Source: Alphaproteobacteria bacterium
GTDB lineage: Bacteria > Myxococcota_A > UBA796 > CAJQPC01
NCBI GenBank assembly: GCA_020632795.1
Contig: JACKEV010000006.1
Span: 1,422,501 to 1,486,500, forward strand
Length of the DNA: 64,000 nt
Reading direction: 5' to 3'
Made by a program: the position numbers and the translations under genes. Shown piece by piece: positions 9,415 to 18,498 of this stretch. The notes below the pieces were generated by a model. The model saw only the letters and a list, made by a program, of their open reading frames with translations. It was not told the origin of the DNA and ran no database searches. How positions within the stretch are numbered: position 1 is the first letter of the stretch; the number at the start of each line of letters is the position of its first letter.

Positions 9415-11486
9415 GCAAACGCCAGATCACCATCAAGCCGACCTGCATGCGCGAGCTCACGGCGTTCCCTCTGGAGCGCTCCGCCGCGCTCTGGGAGAAG
9501 ATCAACTGGCTGGTCTCGGACCCCTTCCCCGATGGAAAGGTCAAGAAGAAGCTCCGTGGCGGCGACGGGATCTACCGGCTCCGCGTCGGCAACTACCGGG
9601 TGTTCTACCGTTTCGGCGAAGACTGGGTGAGTCTGTTGGGGGTGCGCCGGCGTCGCGAAGACACCTACCGCGCCATGCCCGAGGCCGAGTCGACTCCCGT
9701 GGTCGCCCCGGACTTCGACGACGACCTGGACGAGCTGCTGGAACCAACGGCGCCGCCTCAGTTCCAGTTCGAGCCGGAGCAGGCATCGGCGAAGGCGCTG
9801 CCCGTCGCGCTGACGAAAGACTGGCTGAAGGACCACGGCGTGCCGGCATCGGCATTTCCCTTCCTGCTGCGCGTCAAGACCGAGGAGGACCTGCTCGAGG
9901 CCCCCATCCCTGGCGATGTGATGGCGTCGGTCCTCGATGCCATCTTCCCGCCGAGCCTGGACGCGGTGGCCCGCCAGCCCGATCTCGTGGTGCCTTCGAC
10001 CGAGCACCTGGTCCGCTACAAAGAGGGCGACCTCCTTGGCTTCCTACTACGCCTCGACGAAGAGCAGGTGCGCCTGACGCGTTGGGCGATGAAAGGTCCC
10101 ACGATGGTCCGCGGGGGGGCCGGCACCGGCAAGAGCACCGTCGCGCTGTACCGCGTGAAGGAGGTGCTCGAGCGTTCCGGGGCGACGGGAACCGAGACCG
10201 TCCTCTTCACCACCTACACCCGGGCGCTCATCACCGTGACCCGGCAGCTGCTGGAGCAGATCCTGACGCCGGCGCAGCTCGCGCGGGTCCGCATCGCAAC
10301 GGTCGATCAGATCGCGTGGGAGATCGTGGCCTCACGCCGGTCCGTGGGCCGTCTCGAGGGTGACTACGACGCGCTCAAGCGATTGCGGACGCTCAAGGAC
10401 AGCTTCCAGCCAGCGACGAAGTCGGCGTTCCAGGCCAAGCTCCAGAAGCGGGCCGTCGACCGCCTCTCCGATCGCTACCTCCTCGAGGAGTTCGACTGGA
10501 TCATCGACGGTCGCGAGCTCGCCACCCTTGAGGCGTACAAAGCCGCACCCCGGCCCGGCCGCGGGGTGGCCTTCTCGGAGCGACTGCGCGAGAACGTCTG
10601 GCAGCTGCATGGTCAGTTCGTCGATGGCGCAAGTGGGGAGCGCTTCCCAGCACTTCGCAACGAGGCGCTGTCCATCGTCCGCGAAGGGTACTGGAGCGGT
10701 CACTTCGACTACGTGTTCGTCGACGAAGCTCAGGACTTGAGCCCCGCTGCGCTGGGGCTGATGGCGGAGGTGGCATCGACGGCGGAGGGCCTGTTCTTCG
10801 CGGCGGACTCCAAGCAGTCGCTGTACTCGCGCAACTACACCTGGTCGTCGGTGCATCCCCGCCTTCAGTTCCGCGGACGAACCGCCATCCTGCGGCGAAA
10901 CTATCGTTCCACGCGCGAGATCGACCGGGCCGCCTTCGCGCTGCTCCGAGCCGAAGAAGGCGAGACGCTCGACGAGTCGACAAGCATCCACGATGGCCCG
11001 CTACCTGTCCTGGTTCGTGGCGTCGAGCCGGACGCCGAGCCCGCGTGGATCGCGCGCTTCATTCGCCAGATGTCCCGGCACCTGCACCTGCGCAGCAGCG
11101 CTGCGGCGGTCCTGGTACCCAGCGGACCCGTTGGCCAGGCACTCGCCGAGGCGTTGTGCGATGCGGGGCTCCCAGCCACGTACTTCGCAGGCAGGGACCT
11201 CGACCTCGGCGCAGACACCGTGAAGGTCGTGACGCTGTACAGCGCGAAGGGCCTCGAGTTCCCCATCGTGGTGGCGGCCGGCTTCGAGGAGGGCACCTAC
11301 CCCGTGGCCGACGACTTCGACGACCCCGAGCTCTTCGCGGAGCGCATGCGCCACGAGCGGCGCCTGCTGTACGTCGGCCTCACGCGGGCCATGCGCGGAC
11401 TGATGGTGGTGGTGCCAAAGGGGTGCAGCCACGAAGCCCTGGTCGAGCTCGACGCGGGCGATTGGCACATCGAGGAGGCGCCGTGA
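9411..11486 (+). CDS. RelE/ParE-like domain fused to UvrD-family SF1 helicase
   Basis: 691 aa. GTG 9411 overlaps the upstream TGA by 4 nt and yields an N-terminus beginning MSKRQITIKPTC. Residues 1-85 have the RelE/ParE toxin fold pattern: IYRLRVGNYRVFYRF and LLGVRRRREDTYR, the paired strands with conserved Tyr and Arg seen in RelE-type toxins. After a ~140-residue linker comes a superfamily 1 helicase: Walker A GGAGTGKST at 235-243, Walker B FVDEAQDLS, an RRNYRST motif IV-like segment, and motif VI YVGLTRAMRGLMVV near the end. Whether the toxin-like domain cleaves mRNA, binds DNA, or only docks is unknown. The fusion is unusual and sits in a restriction operon. Confidence 0.85.
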   Translation: MSKRQITIKPTCMRELTAFPLERSAALWEKINWLVSDPFPDGKVKKKLRGGDGIYRLRVGNYRVFYRFGEDWVSLLGVRRRREDTYRAMPEAESTPVVAPDFDDDLDELLEPTAPPQFQFEPEQASAKALPVALTKDWLKDHGVPASAFPFLLRVKTEEDLLEAPIPGDVMASVLDAIFPPSLDAVARQPDLVVPSTEHLVRYKEGDLLGFLLRLDEEQVRLTRWAMKGPTMVRGGAGTGKSTVALYRVKEVLERSGATGTETVLFTTYTRALITVTRQLLEQILTPAQLARVRIATVDQIAWEIVASRRSVGRLEGDYDALKRLRTLKDSFQPATKSAFQAKLQKRAVDRLSDRYLLEEFDWIIDGRELATLEAYKAAPRPGRGVAFSERLRENVWQLHGQFVDGASGERFPALRNEALSIVREGYWSGHFDYVFVDEAQDLSPAALGLMAEVASTAEGLFFAADSKQSLYSRNYTWSSVHPRLQFRGRTAILRRNYRSTREIDRAAFALLRAEEGETLDESTSIHDGPLPVLVRGVEPDAEPAWIARFIRQMSRHLHLRSSAAAVLVPSGPVGQALAEALCDAGLPATYFAGRDLDLGADTVKVVTLYSAKGLEFPIVVAAGFEEGTYPVADDFDDPELFAERMRHERRLLYVGLTRAMRGLMVVVPKGCSHEALVELDAGDWHIEEAP

Positions 11487-14400
11487 GTGTGCTCAAGCTG
11501 CTGAAGTACACCGAAGACGATGCCTGGCTGCGGGATCCGAGCGATGCCGAGTTCGTCCGTCGGAAGATCAAGGGCGAGACGGTGCTCGACTTCTCAGGCG
11601 TCGCTGGCGTCACCGCGCCCTTCCTCGATGCGCTCCTCGAAGGACACACAGCGGAGTCCATCGGTGAGCGGCTCGAAGGCATGAATGACGCTGTGGACAA
11701 CGCCCTGGCGAGCTGGATCGACCGGTCCAGCGCGCCGGTGAAGCCCATCGAGAAGGCCAAGAAGCCCCGCCGTGTGCGGGTCACCAAGCCCAAGCCAGTG
11801 CCAGCGACACCGGCCGTTGAGCGCGAGCCCATCACCGACGACCGGTTCACCCCCACTCGACTGGTGCAGCGCCTCGGCGACTCCCTTCGCGGCTACATCG
11901 AGAGCGCCTACCCACTCAGTGACCCGACGCTGGTTCGCGCACGACGCCACCTCCTGGAGACCGAAGCGGGCGGGCACCTGCTTTCTCAGGAGCCGTTCAT
12001 CGAGACGACCACGCGGTACGCCTCGTCGCCCCAGGGCTACGACCAGCTCGGGCTCCCAGACCACCTGGGGCGGTTCTTCGCCCATCTCGCAGCCACACCG
12101 ACGCAAGCGAGCACGCCGGATGACGAGCGCCGGATCTTGTATCCGAGCATGTACGGCCATCAGGAGCGCGCCTTCACCTCGTTCCTGGTGGAGGGGCGGG
12201 ACATCGTGGTCGCGACAGGCACCGGGTCCGGCAAGACCGAGTGCTTCCTCGTTCCCTTGCTCGGCTCCCTCTACTACGAAGCGCACGCCCGACCTGCTTC
12301 GTTCCAGCGTCCCGGTGTCCGAGCGCTCATCCTCTACCCCATGAACGCGCTGGTGAACGACCAGCTCTCACGCCTGCGGCTCCTCTTTGGCGAGCCGGCC
12401 GTCGCCGATCAGTTCGCGCAACTCGAGGCCGGTCGCTTCCCGCGCTTCGGCATGTACACGGGAAGGACGCCCTACCCGGGGCCAAGGAAAGCCGGAAAGG
12501 ATGGCGACCGAGTCGCTCCCCTGCTCGAGTACTACCTCGGGATGGACAAGGCTCTCGAGCAGCGCCTTCGCGAGCTCGGCCGCTACCCCGCCAAGGATTT
12601 GCGGGCCTTCTTCGCCAAGAACGAGGAGCGGCGCGCCATCTACCAGTCAGGGAAGAAGAAGGGCAAGGAGTACACCCGACACAACTGGGATCGCCGCCTC
12701 CACACGTCGCCTGGTGACCGCGAGCTCCTCACCCGCCACGAGATGGTCCACGGCGTGGGCACCAAGCCAGGTCACTCGCCGGACATCCTGGTCACGAACT
12801 ACTCGATGCTCGAGTACATGCTCATGCGGCCCTTCGAGCGGCCCATCTTCGCTGAGACCCGGCGATGGCTCGCCCAGGAAGGCGCACAGCTGCTTCTCGT
12901 GCTGGACGAGGCGCACATGTACCGCGGTGCGAAGGGGGCCGAGGTGGCCTTCTTGCTTCGCAGACTGCGCGCCCGCCTCGGCATCCACGACCAACCCCAC
13001 AAGCTCCGCGTGATCGCCACCAGTGCCTCGCTGGGCACGGACGAGGACGCCCTCTCCAACATCAAGCGCTTCGCTGCAGACCTGTGCGGCAAGCAGCCGG
13101 ACGACTTCGCCGCCATCACGGGCACGCGTGAGGTCCCGGAGCCCGCAGCACCTGCGACCCCGGACGAAGCCGAGGTGCTCGCCTCGGTGGACCTCGAAGC
13201 GCTGCACGCACCCGAGACGCTGGAAGACTTCCGCAAGTGCCTCCGGCCCGTGCTCGAGTTCTATGGCGTGGCGGTACCGGAAAGCGTCGACGACGGCGTG
13301 CTGCTCGCCCAACTGCACGCGGCGTTGGCCGGCCGCCCCGTTGTCAATCAGCTCGTACTGAAGGCTGCCGGTGATGCCCGAGCGCTGAGCGATCTCGCCG
13401 ACGAGGTGTTTCCCGGACACGCCAAGCGACGACAGGCCCTCCACGCGCTGCTTGCGCTGGGCACACTCGCCAGGCGCAAGCCCGATGCCCCAGGGCTGGT
13501 CCCGACCCGCGTGCACGGCATGTTCCGAGGACTCCACGGGCTGTACGGCTGCGTGAATCCTTGCTGCTCCGGGCGGCAGGACCGCCCTGGTGAAGAGGCG
13601 GTGCTGGGCAAGCTGTTCTCGTACCCACGAGCAACCTGCGACGACTGTGGGGCTCGCGTGTTCGAGCTGTCGTCGTGTCGTTCGTGCGGCACTCCGTACG
13701 TGCTGGCCTACGCCGAGTCGGGAACCCTCGACACCCTCGAGTTCCTGTGGGGCGAGACCGAGGGGCACCTGGTCCGGTTCGAGCTCCTGCCGATCGCGCC
13801 GCGGTACCCGGATCGCACCGAGGAGCTCCGCGTCCACCTCAAGACCGGCTACCTCGACCCGGAGGTTCGCTACCCCGACGACGAGGTGCGTTCGCTGTTC
13901 ATGTGGGTGGACGGGGATGACCGGCGCCAACCGAACTTCGACCGCTGTGCCATGTGCCAGCCGGAACGTGGGAATAGCCGAATCTTCGACTTCCGTACCC
14001 GCGGCGAGCAGGCGTTCACCGCGCTGATCGAGGCCCAGTTCTCTGAGCAGGCCCCGCAGAAGCTGGAGGCGACCCTTCCGAACCACGGCCGAAAGGTGCT
14101 GGTGTTCAGCGACGGGCGGCAGAAGGCGGCGCGGCTCGCTCCGGCGCTGGAGCACAGCCACGCCCGCGACCTCTTCCGACAGGTCATCGCCCTGGCCGCC
14201 GATGAGCTGCGAGAGCAGGAGGGGCTCACCGGTATGCATTGGCTCTACCCGGGAGTGGCCTGGCTCTGCGGCAACCGAGGGTACGACCTCTTCCCGTCTG
14301 CCGAAGAGGTCGAGTTCCACAACCACCTTCGGCGCGTGCACGGGAAGACCCTGAAGCAGGCCGTTCAGCTTGCCAACCGCGGTGGTCTCCGGCCGACCAA

Positions 14401-17311
14401 GTCCTTCGCACAAGCGCTCTTCAGCGAGCTGACGGACCGCTACTACTCGCTTCCGGCGCTCGCACTCGGGACCATCGAGGAGGACCCGGACCTCGATCAC
14501 ATCTTCGATGACTTCCCCGCGGTTGGACTGGAGGACGACGCGATTCGGGTGCTGTTCCGCTCTTGGGTTCGGCTCCACCTCGAGCGCCGCAGCTTCCGCC
14601 CCGACGGCGCCGAGCTCCGTGATCTTGGCGAAGGGTGGGCCAACCCAACGGGCATCAACGCCGAGCGCATGAACCACGTGCTCCCCAATCGCTTCGAGGC
14701 CTACGTCGCCACAGTCCTCGAGGACGACAGCGATGCTGTGGAAGCAGTCGGTGAGTGGTTCAAGAAGTTGGTGCGCAACAGCGAGCTGCTCGACTTCGAG
14801 GGCGACCGCTACTACCTGCGTCCGCTCGGACTGAGTCTGAACCTGCGCTTGGACGCGTCATGGCTGCGGTGTGTCGACTGCGGACGCATCCACCCCGAGT
14901 CACTCCAGGACACCTGCCCCGGATGCTGCGGCGGCCTGGTGGAAGCAGACCCCGCGTACTTGGACGCGCGCACCGGCTTCTATCGGGACCACGTGCTCCG
15001 AGCCTTCGAACCGTCGGCGCTGGAGCCCTTCGGTCTGTCGGCCGCTGAACACTCCGCCCAGCTCACCGGAAACGCCGACGAGAGCGCGTTCAACAAGGTC
15101 GAGGAGTACGAGCTCCGCTTCCAGGACATCCCGCTGGACGGCAAGCCTCCCATCGACGTCCTCAGCTGCACGACCACGATGGAGGTGGGAATCGACATCG
15201 GTGCGCTGTCGGGGGTCGCTCTTCGAAACGTGCCTCCCCACGTCGCCAACTACCAGCAGCGGGCCGGCCGAGCGGGTCGCCGCGGCAGGTCCATCGCCTC
15301 GGTGGTGACCTACGCACATGGCACATCGCACGACGCCCACTTCTTCGAGCATCCGGCGGCCATCATCTCGGGAGACGTGCGCGCTCCGATTGTGTACGTC
15401 GAGAACCAGCAGGTGCTGGAGCGCCACATCCACGCCTACCTGGTGCAGCGCTTCTTCCACGAGAAGGTCCCGACCGACACCGGGTCGAGCGCCTACATGC
15501 TGTTCGAGTCGCTCGGCACGGTGGAGCAGTTCCTGTCCGAGGCCCACCCTTGCTCGCTGGAGCGCCTCGAGGAGTGGCTGACGGCCAATGAAGCAGCACT
15601 CCGAGACGAAATCCGGCACTGGGCGCCCACCTACTCCTACGGCCTCGACGAACCCATCCCAGCCGTAGACGAGACCATCGACACCGCCGTGACGCGCCTG
15701 ATGGACCACCTGCGAGAGGTCCTTCCTATCGAGGAGTACGCCAAGCGCGACGAGCTCGAGGGCCTCGAGCGTGAGGCACTGGAGCGACGCCTGGAAGACG
15801 AGCTGCTGCAGACGCTGATCGGTCGCGCCGTCTTCCCGCGCTACGCCTTCCCGACGGACGTGGTCGCCTTCTGGGTCTCGAAGCCGAGGCAGTCCGGCGA
15901 CCCCACCGGCCGTCGGAAGTTCGACTACGAGCCCCAGCGTGATCTCCAGCTTGCGCTGACCGAGTACGCCCCGGGCCGCAGCCTCACCATCGACAAGTGG
16001 CGCTTCGAGTCCGCGGCGCTGTTCTCGCCCTACGAGCCGACCCCCGAGCCCACACTCGCTCGGCGACAGCCCTACACGGCCTGCCGTGCGTGCAGCTTCG
16101 TCAGCTTGGAACCGGCCGCCGCCGCGATGACCTTGTGTCCAGTGTGCGGCAGTGATCAGGTCGTCCACTCGGAGTTCATCACCCCGGCAGGGTTCGCGCC
16201 CGACATCAATGCCAAGCGCGAGGTGGACCGCGGACAAGCCATCACCTACGCCGGCATGACCGACCGAGCGCGACTCGAGGTCCAGGATCCGCCGGACGAG
16301 TGGGACAGGCAGGCCTGCGACGGGCGGCTGCGGGTGTGGACCGGGCCTCGCATGCTTGCGGTGGTGAACAAGGGTGTCGGCGAGCGCGGCTTCCGGGTGT
16401 GCCCGGACTGCGGGCGCTCCGAGCCTGAGTACGGACCTGGGTACACGAGGACCACGCTGACGAAGGGCGGCAACCCCGTTCAGCACAAGCACCCCATGGA
16501 GAAGGGCGCCATCTGCGTGGGTGTTGCGCAGGGGCCCTACTACATGGGTCACCGCTTCCCGACAGATGCCCTGTTGCTTCGTCTGCGGGTGCAGTCGCCG
16601 CTGCAGCTCGGCACGCCAACCACGCCAGGCCTGCTGAGCCGTGCCTCTCGAATGGCGCTCACCTCGCTCGTCGAGGCCATCGCACTCGCGGCATCGCGGG
16701 AGCTCCAGATAGACGAGGGCGAGCTCGCCGGCTGGTGGGCACCCGTCCTCGGCGGTAAGACGGACGAAGCCCAGCTCTACCTTTACGACCTCCTCCCTGG
16801 CGGTGCCGGGTACGCTCGCGCCGTCGGCGACGCGCTGGAACAGGTGCTCGAAGCCACCGAGAAGCTGCTCGCCGGCTGTGACTGCGCTTCGTCCTGCTAC
16901 CGGTGCATCCGCCACTACGGGAACAACTGGATTCATGCGTCGCTAGACCGCCACCTGGCGCTGGCGCTCCTGCGCCATGTCCGGACGGGTGCCGTGCCCG
17001 AAGTCTCCCCAGAGGCGAAGACGACGAGTCTCACGGGACTCCGCGAGTACCTCGGCCTCCGAGGTATCTCGGTCGTCGAAGGCGCCCTTGCCGACGGGGT
17101 CACGGTCCCGATGCAGTTCGAGGCCGCCACCGGGGCCATCTGGCTAGACGTGCATCACCCGCTCATCGACCCCGCACGAGCGATGTCGGAGGTTGCTTCG
17201 GCGGCGCAGATGGCCTTCCAGGAACTTGTCGAGGTCGATGCCTTCACCCTCGTCCACGACCTTCCGGAGGCGGTTCGCCGACTCCAGCTGCCTGACGTGG
17301 TGGCGAAATGA
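11483..17311 (+). CDS. Giant DEAD/DEAH helicase with DUF1998 (DruE/DrmB/MrfA-like)
   Basis: 1942 aa; GTG 11483 follows a GAGGAGG ribosome site and overlaps the previous gene by 4 nt. It is an SF2 helicase: Walker A GTGSGKT at 246-252, DEAH at 475-478, and a motif VI QQRAGRAGRRGR near residue 1255. Several cysteine pairs form zinc-ribbon-like clusters in the middle and after residue 1530. The C-terminus carries the DUF1998 module with a C1799-D-C1801 pair, C1805 and C1808, then a YGNNWIHASLDR segment. DUF1998 helicases act in DISARM (DrmB-type), Druantia (DruE) and repair (MrfA). The size is closest to DruE, but no other Druantia gene is nearby, so no system name is assigned. Confidence 0.88.
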   Translation: MSVLKLLKYTEDDAWLRDPSDAEFVRRKIKGETVLDFSGVAGVTAPFLDALLEGHTAESIGERLEGMNDAVDNALASWIDRSSAPVKPIEKAKKPRRVRVTKPKPVPATPAVEREPITDDRFTPTRLVQRLGDSLRGYIESAYPLSDPTLVRARRHLLETEAGGHLLSQEPFIETTTRYASSPQGYDQLGLPDHLGRFFAHLAATPTQASTPDDERRILYPSMYGHQERAFTSFLVEGRDIVVATGTGSGKTECFLVPLLGSLYYEAHARPASFQRPGVRALILYPMNALVNDQLSRLRLLFGEPAVADQFAQLEAGRFPRFGMYTGRTPYPGPRKAGKDGDRVAPLLEYYLGMDKALEQRLRELGRYPAKDLRAFFAKNEERRAIYQSGKKKGKEYTRHNWDRRLHTSPGDRELLTRHEMVHGVGTKPGHSPDILVTNYSMLEYMLMRPFERPIFAETRRWLAQEGAQLLLVLDEAHMYRGAKGAEVAFLLRRLRARLGIHDQPHKLRVIATSASLGTDEDALSNIKRFAADLCGKQPDDFAAITGTREVPEPAAPATPDEAEVLASVDLEALHAPETLEDFRKCLRPVLEFYGVAVPESVDDGVLLAQLHAALAGRPVVNQLVLKAAGDARALSDLADEVFPGHAKRRQALHALLALGTLARRKPDAPGLVPTRVHGMFRGLHGLYGCVNPCCSGRQDRPGEEAVLGKLFSYPRATCDDCGARVFELSSCRSCGTPYVLAYAESGTLDTLEFLWGETEGHLVRFELLPIAPRYPDRTEELRVHLKTGYLDPEVRYPDDEVRSLFMWVDGDDRRQPNFDRCAMCQPERGNSRIFDFRTRGEQAFTALIEAQFSEQAPQKLEATLPNHGRKVLVFSDGRQKAARLAPALEHSHARDLFRQVIALAADELREQEGLTGMHWLYPGVAWLCGNRGYDLFPSAEEVEFHNHLRRVHGKTLKQAVQLANRGGLRPTKSFAQALFSELTDRYYSLPALALGTIEEDPDLDHIFDDFPAVGLEDDAIRVLFRSWVRLHLERRSFRPDGAELRDLGEGWANPTGINAERMNHVLPNRFEAYVATVLEDDSDAVEAVGEWFKKLVRNSELLDFEGDRYYLRPLGLSLNLRLDASWLRCVDCGRIHPESLQDTCPGCCGGLVEADPAYLDARTGFYRDHVLRAFEPSALEPFGLSAAEHSAQLTGNADESAFNKVEEYELRFQDIPLDGKPPIDVLSCTTTMEVGIDIGALSGVALRNVPPHVANYQQRAGRAGRRGRSIASVVTYAHGTSHDAHFFEHPAAIISGDVRAPIVYVENQQVLERHIHAYLVQRFFHEKVPTDTGSSAYMLFESLGTVEQFLSEAHPCSLERLEEWLTANEAALRDEIRHWAPTYSYGLDEPIPAVDETIDTAVTRLMDHLREVLPIEEYAKRDELEGLEREALERRLEDELLQTLIGRAVFPRYAFPTDVVAFWVSKPRQSGDPTGRRKFDYEPQRDLQLALTEYAPGRSLTIDKWRFESAALFSPYEPTPEPTLARRQPYTACRACSFVSLEPAAAAMTLCPVCGSDQVVHSEFITPAGFAPDINAKREVDRGQAITYAGMTDRARLEVQDPPDEWDRQACDGRLRVWTGPRMLAVVNKGVGERGFRVCPDCGRSEPEYGPGYTRTTLTKGGNPVQHKHPMEKGAICVGVAQGPYYMGHRFPTDALLLRLRVQSPLQLGTPTTPGLLSRASRMALTSLVEAIALAASRELQIDEGELAGWWAPVLGGKTDEAQLYLYDLLPGGAGYARAVGDALEQVLEATEKLLAGCDCASSCYRCIRHYGNNWIHASLDRHLALALLRHVRTGAVPEVSPEAKTTSLTGLREYLGLRGISVVEGALADGVTVPMQFEAATGAIWLDVHHPLIDPARAMSEVASAAQMAFQELVEVDAFTLVHDLPEAVRRLQLPDVVAK

Positions 17312-18486
17312 CGAGCTTCTACGAGCTCGTCCAGCCCACCCAGTGGGCGACGCCGCCTGAGATGTACAGCTTCTCGAGCCTGCAGGAGATTGAGGGGTGT
17401 CCACGGCGCTGGCAGCTGCTGCGCTCCACCTGGGGCGAACAGAGCGGGTACCCGCAGCGACCGCATCCCAAGGCGGTCGAAGGACGCATTGTTCATGAGG
17501 CCATCGAACTGCTCGTTCGAGCACTGGGCGCAAGGGGGTTGCCCGCCATCGGCTCCACCGGCTTCCAGGATGCAGTGCGTGAAATCGACTTCTGGGGTCT
17601 CTTCGCTCGGGAGACCACGAAGTGGAACGAGCGGTTGGCGCAGCACCCGCGCTTCGGCCCGCACTTCGTTCTCCGCACTCCGCCGAGAGAGCTGGCGAAC
17701 CAAGCCATCCGCATGTTCCGGGAGCAGTACGTCCCCTCGGTCAGCTCGAGTTCGCCGGCGGCTCGCCCGGACGCGACCGAGCACCGTTCACCGGTCAACG
17801 TTGGCCAACTTCTCCGATCGCGGGGCGCGCTCGCGGAAGTCCGCGTCGAGCATCCGGAGCTTCCGTTCGTTGGCATCATCGACCTCGTTCGTCTCGATGG
17901 CAGTGAGGTCGACGTGGTCGACTTCAAGACCGGCAAAGCGAAGGAGGGCCACGAGCGCCAGGTGTTGCTCTACGGGGTGCTCTGGTGGCGGGTCACCGGT
18001 GAGGCACCATCGAAGGTGTCGCTGCAGTACCTGGGCGCACGGCGCACGTGGACTGTGACGCCGGACCAGCTTGAGGTGGCCGAAGAGAAGCTCGGTGCGG
18101 CCATCGATGCCGCGGGGGGCGCCCTGTCCGAGCATCCAGCCACCGCTCGCCCCGGTGATGGCTGTCGGTTCTGTCCCGCCCGTGCGCGGTGTGACGAAGG
18201 CTGGGGGCACTTCCTGTCCACTTCCGCTCGCGTTCGCTCCGGCATTTCTGACGTGGAAGCCACCGTGGCCTCTGCGCCGTCGGAGTACGGGTTCTTGGCG
18301 ACGCGTGACGGCAAGGAGGTCGACGTCGTGTTCGACGCCGCTGTTGGCCGGCGTCTTCCCCCGCTGGCCCAGGGCGACGTCGTGCGAATGCTCGACTGCG
18401 TCGTGAAGGACGAGGGCAAGACCTTCGAGATTCGGCCGTGGACGGAGGTTTTCCCGACCCTGTCGCACCACGCGGCTCACGCGTAG
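17308..18486 (+). CDS. Cas4/RecB-like PD-(D/E)XK nuclease with Fe-S cysteines
   Basis: 392 aa, overlapping the giant helicase by 4 nt. The N-terminus reads FSSLQEIEGCPRRW, the usual RecB-family opening that supplies the first cluster cysteine (C31). The nuclease core has FVGIIDLVR (D192) and VVDFKTGK (D205, K207) followed by a QVLLYGVLWW helix. Three further cysteines, C286, C289 and C295 (CRFCPARARC), complete the C...CxxC...C set that binds a 4Fe-4S cluster in Cas4 and AddB. The last ~80 residues are a small beta-rich extension. As the last gene of the block it probably degrades or trims DNA opened by the two upstream helicases. Confidence 0.88.
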   Translation: MTSFYELVQPTQWATPPEMYSFSSLQEIEGCPRRWQLLRSTWGEQSGYPQRPHPKAVEGRIVHEAIELLVRALGARGLPAIGSTGFQDAVREIDFWGLFARETTKWNERLAQHPRFGPHFVLRTPPRELANQAIRMFREQYVPSVSSSSPAARPDATEHRSPVNVGQLLRSRGALAEVRVEHPELPFVGIIDLVRLDGSEVDVVDFKTGKAKEGHERQVLLYGVLWWRVTGEAPSKVSLQYLGARRTWTVTPDQLEVAEEKLGAAIDAAGGALSEHPATARPGDGCRFCPARARCDEGWGHFLSTSARVRSGISDVEATVASAPSEYGFLATRDGKEVDVVFDAAVGRRLPPLAQGDVVRMLDCVVKDEGKTFEIRPWTEVFPTLSHHAAHA

Positions 18487-18498
18487 GACGGTATCAGA

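Noticed and set aside
12647..14677. 676-codon minus-strand frame inside the DUF1998 helicase
   Set aside because: Antisense shadow without recognisable motifs.
11483..17311. Calling the giant helicase DruE and the region a Druantia system
   Set aside because: No DruA-D, DruF/G/M or DruH-like gene is present; DUF1998 helicases occur in several systems.
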